Origin: Topomyia yanbarensis
Taxonomy: Eukaryota; Arthropoda; Insecta; Diptera; Culicidae
Length of the DNA stretch: 64,000 nucleotides
Reading direction: 5' to 3'
NCBI RefSeq assembly: GCF_030247195.1
Contig: NC_080671.1
Coordinates: 106,379,845-106,443,844 of the forward strand
The notes below the pieces were generated by a model. It was not told where the DNA came from. It saw only the letters and a list, made by a program, of their open reading frames with translations, and searched no databases. A program made the position numbers and the translations under genes. Below, one piece after another: positions 55,646 through 64,000 of the stretch (position 1 is the stretch's first letter; each line of letters opens with the position of its first letter).

Positions 55646-56429
55646 CAGGCCCGTAGCCAGGAGTTTATTTCGGGAGGGGCTTAAAAATTATTGTATAAAG
55701 CTTTTTTATTTCGATTATACAGGTTTTAACCTTATGGTTATTCGCCTCTTTTTGGGTTAGAAAATTTCTTTAGAAAAATTTCTAACCCTACATGTGCGGG
55801 ATTGATGAACGAACCGTGATGAGCTGCGTAAAAGGTAATCAATTTACCAACTACGCTTTACCCGCCCCTGCATAAAGCTTTTAGTTCTAATTACTTCATA
55901 TTGTCACTAGAAACTAAACGAATTTTTGAAAAGTTCTTAATGAAAACAAAGCCAAATCTAAGACAATCCATGTTCTTTGTCACAAGAAAGGCTATAGTAC
56001 ATCAACGAATTATTGATGTTTAATTTGATTTTTATTATTTATTTTTATTTACAAGTTACAATTTACTCTCGTTGCAACAATGGATATTCTAGAGTTCTCA
56101 GTATTTATGCGCTAACCGAATATGACAATCCTTGACGGTGCTGGAAAACGCAAGGTGTTCTAAGCTACACGTTTAAAAGGTGTAGATGACGCTAAATCGA
56201 AATGAGTAGAAAAATATCCATAAAATGTTCGATCGAAGAGAATGTCGAAATTTGCACAAAATCTTCTGATTTAGCAAACGAATTGTAGATGGTTCAACTT
56301 CTATTTTCTTGGTCTGGCGTCCTGTAACTATTACCAGTTCTAATGCATCATGCTAACATAATTTTTTGGCATACCCCAGTTAGGAAGGAGGATCTTTGGT
56401 GATCAATAGGATCAAAATATATGGGCCAT

Positions 56430-58130
56430 TCCACGTCTGATTTACACTCAAAATTTGAATTTTTCTTGCATTCATTAGTTAAAGTAATTGACACGTATTT
56501 TTTATTTTGGCTGAATATGATTTTTTTTCAAGTTATTAGTTTTTGAACTTTTGAAGTTTATAACATTGAACATTTTTCAATCACTTATAACTTATATGGA
56601 AAAAAATATTAAATAAAAATGTTGTGTACTCAATGAGCTTACTGAAAAAAATAGCAATTTCTTTTTGTTATATAACTTATGAAATTTGCAATTGTTTGAA
56701 ACAAATTGAATTTTTTAAAGTTGGACCAAATTTTTACTTATTATTTTCTTTAAATATTAAAAATCATGTTAAAATAATTGTGCAAAAATTTGGGAGTGGA
56801 TATCAAAATACTTTGCGAGATATTACAATTATAAACTTAAAACAAGGCAATTTCACACCAAACGCCTAGTGATAGGCCTATTGTTTCTGAAATTTGTACA
56901 CAATCTTCTCGATATAATTATAAATTATTTGAAAAAGCTAAAAAGATTTTTTTGGCTCCACCCTGAAAAAAAATTTGTTACTAATATTTGCATAATACAT
57001 AAATTATTTAACAAAAACAAATATTACAAAAAAAAAATCCGCCGAGATCTTCCGAAAACGCAGCTTTTATTATTTAATGCTTTTTTCCAGAAATCTAATA
57101 GTTTCTCAGTTATGAGGGAATGAAAAATGTCCAATTCTATTAAATTTATAAAACTTTAAAAAATCACTATATTATTAAAAGTCGATATTTGTATGTATGT
57201 GATTTATGGACTCCCAAACGGCTTAACCAATTGCCGTAAAAATTTATGCATAGTAGGAATTTGTTATGGAGCGTGTTTGTGTGCTATTGGTGGGGATTAT
57301 CTGCCTACAAGAAGGCGCTTCGGATCAAATTATGGTTTCCTCCTATTTCGTTGAAAGTCGCATCAACGTGCGATGGGTATTAGCTAGTACTTTATAAAGT
57401 TCAAAAACTCATAACTTGAAAAAAAAAAGTCAAATTCAGCCAAAGTAAAAAAATCGTGTCTATAATTTTCAGCTAAAGAGTGCAAAAAAATTGAAGGGAA
57501 CTAAAATTATAGTTGTAAATCGTGGAATGACTCGCATTCTGCAAATTTAAGACTTTTTTGGGGGTATTCTCATGTTAAAAGCAAATATTTTCTAAAGTCC
57601 CCCGAAATCAAAATTATTTTGATTACATAACTATATTAAGAAGATTATGTGAAAAATTCAGTGGAACTCGAAGTGTTACGAGACATTTCAGTTATAACAG
57701 GCCTTTCGCTGGGCGTTTAGTGTAAAATTGCCATGTTTTATGTTTATAATTGTAATATCTCGCAAAGAATTCCACTGCCAAATTTTTACACAATCTTTTT
57801 AACACGATTTTAATACTTAAAGAAAATAATAAATAAAAAATTTGGTCCAGCCTTAAAAAAATTCAATTTGTTTCAAGTAATTGCAAATTTCATAAGTTAT
57901 ATAACAAAAAAATTGTGATTTTTTTTTGGTAAGCTTATTTGAAAACGCAACTTTTTTATTTAATATTTTTTTCCATATATCGAGTCGTTTCCGAGTTATC
58001 AGTGATTGAAAAATGTTCAATTTTATAGACTTCAAAAGTTCAAAAGTTGCAAAAACTTGAAAAAAATATAATATTTAGCCAAACCAAAAAATACGTGTCA
58101 ATTATTTTTAGCTAAAGAATGTAAGAAAAC
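56430..58130. repeat. Large inverted repeat nested in the hAT element
   Basis: 56470-56880 is inverse to about 57710-58115 with moderate divergence (shared words: ATTACAATTATAAACTTAAA against its inverse near 57745; TTGCAATTGTTTGAAACAAA against its inverse near 57880). GGGCCATTCCACG at 56430 is opposed by CGTGGAATGACTC at 57521, marking another, smaller inverted pair. ORFs here are A/T-rich shadows. Confidence 0.6.
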
Positions 58131-58824
58131 AGTTTGGAAGATGCTTGACGTTTATATTAAGCGCACATTGCTCTAATCTATTACAGAAATTCAATTTGCG
58201 TATGATTTAACTAACTTTCTTTATTCAGGTCAATATCTAGCATAAAATGAGTTTTGTTAGATACCATTACTAGCGATAAATGTTAATTTTCGGACAGTTT
58301 TTGTACTCAGTTTTCTATGAAACTTCTAATTTTTTATTATACAATTCGTTTACTTGAGTCGGTTCAATGCATTAGCTAAATGAAGCCTTGAGTCTTTAAT
58401 ATATTTCCACGATGTAAACAATGAAAATGATAAAACGCTAATGGTTGTCCAACAGATCTCGTGCGATTGACCTGTTTACTGATTGAGAAATATTTTTCAT
58501 AACCAACAGCGTCTTGGTGGTCGTTCATATCTATCTTGTACACTTCCGTATTATTATCGTGGTCACTGCCATGGACATGGCAGTTCGCGAATATCTGATT
58601 TCATTTTTGTTTTGTCCCCTTACGGGCCACCAGTGTCGACTTCCTCAATGATGATGCTGACTGTTAATTTTGAGATACTAGACGCAGTTTTTGCCGTCAA
58701 TACTATATGAACAGCAGCCACAAATTTGGCAATTGTTTGTTTTTCAGGTAATCACATTGGAGACTATGGATGTGCAAAGATGTAACGTGTATGATGATAT
58801 TATCGCATTGCGTTTTGTGCGTGC

Positions 58825-58857
58825 AGGGTCAGCTAGGACGAAATCCTAGCTGACCCT
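58825..58857. repeat. Perfect 33-base hairpin
   Basis: AGGGTCAGCTAGGA, then CGAAA, then TCCTAGCTGACCCT: a 14-bp perfect stem inside the hAT element. Confidence 0.7.
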
Positions 58858-59605
58858 ACCCGTCTAATTCCTAGATGTGTCCTTTATAATAAATTACATT
58901 TTTTCCAAATGTGACAGGAATCTTTTAATGGCCACGGTTCAAAGAAGTTAAGTTTGTTTATTGGGGCTTTAACCTCCTGGTCGTTCGCCCGCGGTTCAAG
59001 TAAGAGGTATCAGATCTTGTAGCCGAACATTGATTTTCTCATCAACCATATATATGAGAATCAACCACGTGTTACAAGTTGCAAAATGACTGGTTTCGCC
59101 TAGGCTAATTTGTTGAGTAACATAAGTACTGAATGCCTGACAAGGTAGAACTCGTTAAAGGCGATGTTCGTAAGCATAACCTCTATTTTCACCTTCAGCA
59201 AATATTTCCCATCATGAAATTAGGTTATGCAAAAATTCCAGAAGTCAATAGCCTCCACGTTTGGCTGGAGCACCACTTCTTGCTTCTACGATTCAATCAT
59301 CCGACGGATCACCCCAGCAAGAATTAAAGTAACAGTTTCTTTTGTTCTTCCGACGAGTCACACAATATGAAAGGAAGTGTGTTATCAGACTCGGCATACT
59401 GAGTAGATATCGTGACCGATGTCTTCGGTGGCTCGAAATAGCAATCTTCCTCACCATTCTCCCATTAATTTGTTGAAACCAAACAAGATACAATTTTTTT
59501 ACGAGTTACCGAAAAACATGTTGCTTCTTAAATTTATTTTTGAAAAGTTTCGGGGGGGGGCTTTAGCCCCCTAGTCCCCCCTCTGGCTACGTGCCTGGAC
59601 TGCGT

Positions 59606-60163
59606 TGTCAAGTTGCTGAAATAGAAATTTTACATTTAGTAAAGGAATTGTGATGTTTTTGCTTTACTTTTCTTACTTACATGTATGCAGAAGAAAAATA
59701 CGTTCCGTGCATAGAATACACGCAAAAAATACACAATACACGTTGATTTGGTACTACATAAATCCAACATAAAATCAAATTTGGTTGAAGTAAAAATAAT
59801 ATTGTTAGTTCAACAATAAAACAATGTATACTTAAAAATCGATAAGTTTTGAATCAATAATAGAGAGACGATTTAAATCAAAAATCCATTTTGTTGGATT
59901 AAGCATTTGAAATTTCGCTGCGTGTTGTCAACGATGTTCTCTACCGTGCATCTCATTCACGCAACATGAGCGACCTCTGCAATAACATAGCAAAGATTGT
60001 ACCCCCCATACCTATTTGACTCCATTCTAATCTACATACGACAAACACGGGGAGTTTTTGAAATATAAGGTCACGTTCAAGCAATGTAAGCCGAGGAGCT
60101 GAAAAGAATTGGGAAACCTAATGGCTTAGGAAAGGGAAACCGAAATCTGAATCACAGAGAACA
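59606..60163. other. Spacer after the hAT element, no gene seen
   Basis: Contains AACAATA and TTGTTGA words like 55.1-55.3 kb and otherwise no recognisable feature. Confidence 0.4.
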
Positions 60164-60571
60164 GACATCCATGATCGAACAAAAATATTTAAAAAACGTG
60201 TGTAAACATTTGAATTAATATACGATAAACACCAGCGCCGCCAAACCAACTTATCCCAACCATCCGTCAAATCCATTCCGGAACCGGCTCGAAATCCTGA
60301 ATGGATTCAGTATGGAATCTTGCTCAAAGAATACAACCGATTCTGACTGTATCGGTGCATGCATTTGAGCTGGAATTCCTGCTGGAAGTCCGAACCGGTT
60401 CCGGACTAGTTTGACTGGGTAGAGGAGTAACCGCTGTCAATTCTGTCGAACTCAGCCACAAAAAAACATGACGACAGTAGCGCACCTGGTTTGGATATCC
60501 CAACTACCTTCGAAACTGTTAGAGATTTTACACAAGTTGAATGCTGAAGATGGACGTCTGTTCTCTGTGTC
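60164..60571. mobile_element. MITE with CACAGAGAACAGACATCCAT ends
   Basis: CACAGAGAACAGACATCCAT at the left and ATGGACGTCTGTTCTCTGTG at the right are inverse with one mismatch. The interior includes a CCGGAACCG-type sequence of the 11399 family and shares order and sequence with 14351-14875. No coding sequence. Confidence 0.7.
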
Positions 60572-60643
60572 TGAATGATTCAAAGATCGAGGAATGGCAC
60601 AAACGGGTATTCGATAGAAAAACAATGATGTACAAAAATCACA

Positions 60644-60907
60644 ATTCTTGAGCGTTTTTTTTTTTTTCAAAAAGACATCTGCAATGAATTACTCTCTTTG
60701 TTTACTTTCTCTTCTGTTAATAATTCGGTCACTTTAACACTTATCCCTCAGCTCTTAGCATAGTATGCTACTTAAAACCACCGTCTTTCGATCTGTACTG
60801 TAAAATAAGTGAAAAGTGTCATAGTGGCGCCGTAAAAATCGAAAGAGAAAGTGAACAAAGAGAGTAACTCATTGCAGATATGTCTTTTTGAAAAAACGCT
60901 CAAGAAT
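60644..60907. repeat. 264-bp foldback element
   Basis: ATTCTTGAGCGTTTTTTTTT at the left is inverse to AAAAAACGCTCAAGAAT at the right; the arms continue inward for about 70 bp (CATCTGCAATGAATTACTCT, TTGTTTACTTTCTCTT). The centre is unrelated sequence of about 110 bp. Confidence 0.75.
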
Positions 60908-63900
60908 TAGCCTTCGAACGAAGCTTTGATACAGTCGTGTTGGGAAAGCAGACAATGAAAGGTTCGCTGTCAGGTACTCTGTATATATACTCCGGCAATT
61001 TAAAACACCATGGCATTAGTTTGCTTAAAACTTCTCGGTACAAATATTGTGTATTTAAATTATAAGTCGATTTTTTTGTTATTGGTTTAAAAAATTGTAA
61101 TAAAAAAAAACCTTTGTTACTAATTTATATTATTTCTTTACTCCATTATTGTGTAAAATTACATCGACATCCATTGGATGTGTGATTTTCTCATTCTAAT
61201 TACCTAATATAATTTAAATGCTAAAATAATTTTCGGAAATAGTAGCTCGAATCTGAAGAGACTTACGTTTAACATGTCACATTGCATCAATTTCCTTTCA
61301 GTGCCTAAAAGCACAATTATGGGTGGTCCAAATTAATATCCTACAACTGAGATTAAAGAACGCACCTTCCTAATATATAAAGTTTCAAGTACTGGTAAAA
61401 GTTTTCAACAACACCGTATAGTTGTTCATTTCTGCAACTTCGGGATGCGCATTTTGAAAGAAAAACACAAACCACAGTGTTTCACGGCAAAATCGCGTGT
61501 TACTTGCATCCTATGCAACAGCGCTGACCACGTTTTCTGTGTTATTGTGTCGAACCAGGTGGATATCTACGATGAGGAATAGAAATACAATATGTACACA
61601 GGATAGGTAGTCCATGTGCTTTTGCACGAACCACGCGAGAGCGCGCGGGAAAAGTCAGTCAGCAACTAGGCTCAGTAGTAGTTCTCAGTCGGCCACGTGT
61701 GCTCGTGTTTTGACAATGCTCCCAGAGGCTAACGGGAAATAGAACTTGGAAAGCTAGCTCTGTTGTGATGAAAAATACGTTGTTAAAAAATTCATCATTT
61801 GAAACCTATTTCTGAACAATTGACAATCAGGTTTATTTGAAACAACAGACCCGTACGAATGGACTAAGAAAAGAGTTGAAAGTGCTTTGTCTCGTGTAAC
61901 TATTTTCGTGCAGAAACTTTTCAGAAGTGTTGCAACGTTTGCAAGGGAAAGTGATTTTCGATGAAAGTTGTTTGTTAGTATACGCCCGAATCGTCCAATG
62001 CTAGTGTGCTCCAGGATAGAGCAAAATCAAAAATCCTTTCCGACCAAAAGGGGGCAAAGAAAGTGCGAAAAATAGTGCCTTGCGTGGGTGTTGCTTCTTT
62101 CCAATACTGGCGCGAATTTTACAAAGCATGAAACGGCACTGCCCAATTGAATAAAGGCGTGCGATGTTGAACTCCAATTGCATTTGAGCTCAAGTTTGAA
62201 AGGATGGTGCATGTTTGAACCCTTCATGTAACCTTCTGACAGCATTTAAGGTAATCGTGTGCAGATTCTGAAATCGAATACACCATCAGTTTTTTTTGTG
62301 AATGAGACTAGTTTTAAAGTACGCGAAAGGGAAATTGCCTTTCGGAGGGGATTGGTTGTGATGGAATTGACTTTTCGAAGTCAAGGCTGGCAGGAATTGT
62401 GCTAATGTTTTGTTTTAATTTAATTTCTACGAACACACGTGAATGATCGCCATTACATTGAGTGACTCGGTAGAATAGGTTTCATGGATAATCAATGAAA
62501 TTGTTTCGCAAACGTTTATCTTCCCGTCGGTGTAGAAGCAGTTATTGAATGTTTCCCATCGCTTGAAGCGAAGGGAGTTTAAACGAGCTATCTTCTAATT
62601 ACTTTGTTAATACATTTGCAAATGTATTAATTGAAGAAATCGACTTTTGTTAGACTAATCTTTGGATAAGAATTTGTTAAATTAGTTATTGAATTTGCGT
62701 TTCGAATTTGCTGTTAATTCTGATTTTTCATTAGATGTTTATGTGATAGATATTTTAACACGATTGTACACATAATTCACATTTGCTTTTTGAGCATACA
62801 TGCAACTTCAACACTTTCAACCGATTTATTGAAGTGAGTATTATTACTGCTCCGAAATACATAACAAAACATAGGACACATACAGCACATAGGTAGCGGA
62901 CATGGAATATCACACTGTCTTTCGGAAATACACAACAATGTTCATCAATGTAGCAAATTTAAAAAAATAATGATCAAATATTCGATTATATTGCTAGATA
63001 TTTCATGTAACTTCCAGCAATTTACACGAAAGCATATTGTCGTCAGTTGCTCTTTCCATATACAAAACCATAACAAAATTGAAAACTATTTATATATCTA
63101 TTAGTGCCTACCAAAGTTTATTTCACAACAAATGCATAATATAAGAATGGATAATTTTTTCAAGTGAGGTTTTTCTTTGTGTTTAGTCAGACTTCCGATT
63201 TACACTAGGTGACCTGAAAAGTTAAATAATATTATTTTTAGCACCGGAGGAAGCGATATGATAGCGTAGCTCCGTCATTTTCAACCTAGTTGTATGATTG
63301 TTAATTCATAGCGAAATCCACCCTCTTTTTTGGAATAATTATCTTAACGTATACATTTATTGTAAAATGTTGTGACAAATGTTAGTCAAATCATGAAAAA
63401 TGTATAAGTTTCAGATAGTTTCAAACAAATTTCATTAATCAGTGCAACAAAATAAATGTGTCGAAACCTATGTTTTCCTCCTTTTTACAACTTTAGACCT
63501 ACCTGATATATTGGTGACCAAGGTACCGGAGGTTTTTTTTAACAATAAATCAAGATTTTGAGGCGGTGTCGCACTTGGAGGTTTATAACAGACTATTATC
63601 CTTCTCCGGGCAAAACCAACCTAGAGACCGATGCAGTATCTCAGCCAAAAATTGATCCACTGAGCTCCTGCTTTGTCACTGTAAGACGCGACTGAAAACA
63701 GGAGTTCTAAAGTCAAGGTGTTTCTCCGTGCTGAGGACTGAATGGGTGCCAGTCGCGTAAGGAGTGTCGTGGTCTTACCCTTGCTGTATTTAGTGAATCT
63801 CTGACACAGTGGACGTTTGTTTCTTTGTAACTCGTGGGATTCGAATGATGGTCATGTCCCTAATACCGATTTTGGGGTTCGCTATAACCTATAAGCCAAC

Positions 63901-64000
63901 GTGTTTGGTATCTTCTAGTTACTGAACCATAAGTGCTGATGATGAAATATGTACTACTGTGATTGAGTATGGTTAGAGTAGCACATATCAGCATAAACAT
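60908..64000. other. Long non-coding stretch, no gene supported
   Basis: No frame above 75 codons and no domain. 61640-61730 is locally GC-rich with TCAGT initiator-like words (CAGTCAGTCAGCAACTAGG) and could be the promoter or 5' UTR of a gene lying outside the window. TATTGGTGACCAAGG at 63510 resembles sequences just after LTRs, but no LTR pair was seen. Confidence 0.35.

Larger units (their letters stand above)
55646..59597. mobile_element. 3.95-kb non-autonomous hAT element with 8-bp duplication
   Basis: GACTGCGT borders both ends (55638-55645 and 59598-59605). The ends CAGGCCCGTAGCCAGGA and, inverted, CAGGCACGTAGCCAGAGG are short imperfect TIRs starting CAGG, as in hAT elements. GGAGGGGCTTA and CCCCCGAAAC runs follow inside. 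No hAT transposase or BED finger was recognised in six frames. The interior is dominated by the nested inverted repeat at 56430-58130. Confidence 0.85.

Noticed and set aside
63500..63540. LTR retrotransposon primer-binding site (TATTGGTGACCAAGG)
   Set aside because: No LTR pair, no gag or pol frame nearby; the resemblance is short.

Overview
The window is eukaryotic, AT-rich and repeat-dense. Short spliced genes with GT-AG introns, a Q-rich insect-type CDK8, and the mix of RTE, CR1 and I-like LINEs with hAT, pogo-like and TA- or TTA-flanked foldback elements all suggest a dipteran insect, most likely a culicine-type mosquito. The species cannot be fixed from the sequence. About 5 kb is ordinary host gene; most of the rest is transposon in layers.

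Intact host genes: a CDK8 kinase of the Mediator kinase module (minus strand, 9199-11137, eight exons); a single-exon ankyrin-repeat protein with a SOCS-box-like C-terminus (plus, 17175-18743); the gamma-secretase subunit Aph-1 (plus, 22276-23051, two exons); and a METTL6-type tRNA m3C methyltransferase (minus, 24873-25745). They are independent genes, not a pathway or operon. Two broken gene fragments lie at 36-39 kb: a CC2D2A-like C-terminus (plus) and a folliculin-interacting-protein (FNIP) fragment (minus) that keeps introns.

Layout: 1-9 kb holds the right part of a long-TIR element, foldback DNA, an RTE-clade LINE (3418 to about 6700) and nested MITEs. 9-25.8 kb is the gene-bearing half, with foldback elements between genes, including a 650-bp hairpin at 20.95-21.6 kb. 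26.1-39.5 kb is bounded by inverted repeats of about 120 bp, flanked by TTA on both sides like a PIF/Harbinger insertion. It encloses a pogo-like element (itself holding a 1.35-kb palindrome with 13-bp target duplications), a CR1-clade LINE with a five-fold 57-residue tandem repeat in ORF2, and the CC2D2A and FNIP fragments. 40.5-45.5 kb is a row of TIR elements. 45.95-51.92 kb is a full-length RNase-H-bearing I-like LINE with an 11-bp target duplication, followed by a decayed second copy (about 52.03-55.08 kb). 55.65-59.60 kb is a 3.95-kb non-autonomous hAT element with a clean 8-bp duplication. 59.6-64 kb holds two MITEs and otherwise nothing recognised.

No CRISPR, bacterial operon or viral gene was seen. 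The most unusual items are the Harbinger-framed block carrying host gene fragments, the tandem-repeat ORF2 of the CR1-like element, and the large inverted repeats that could give double-stranded RNA.
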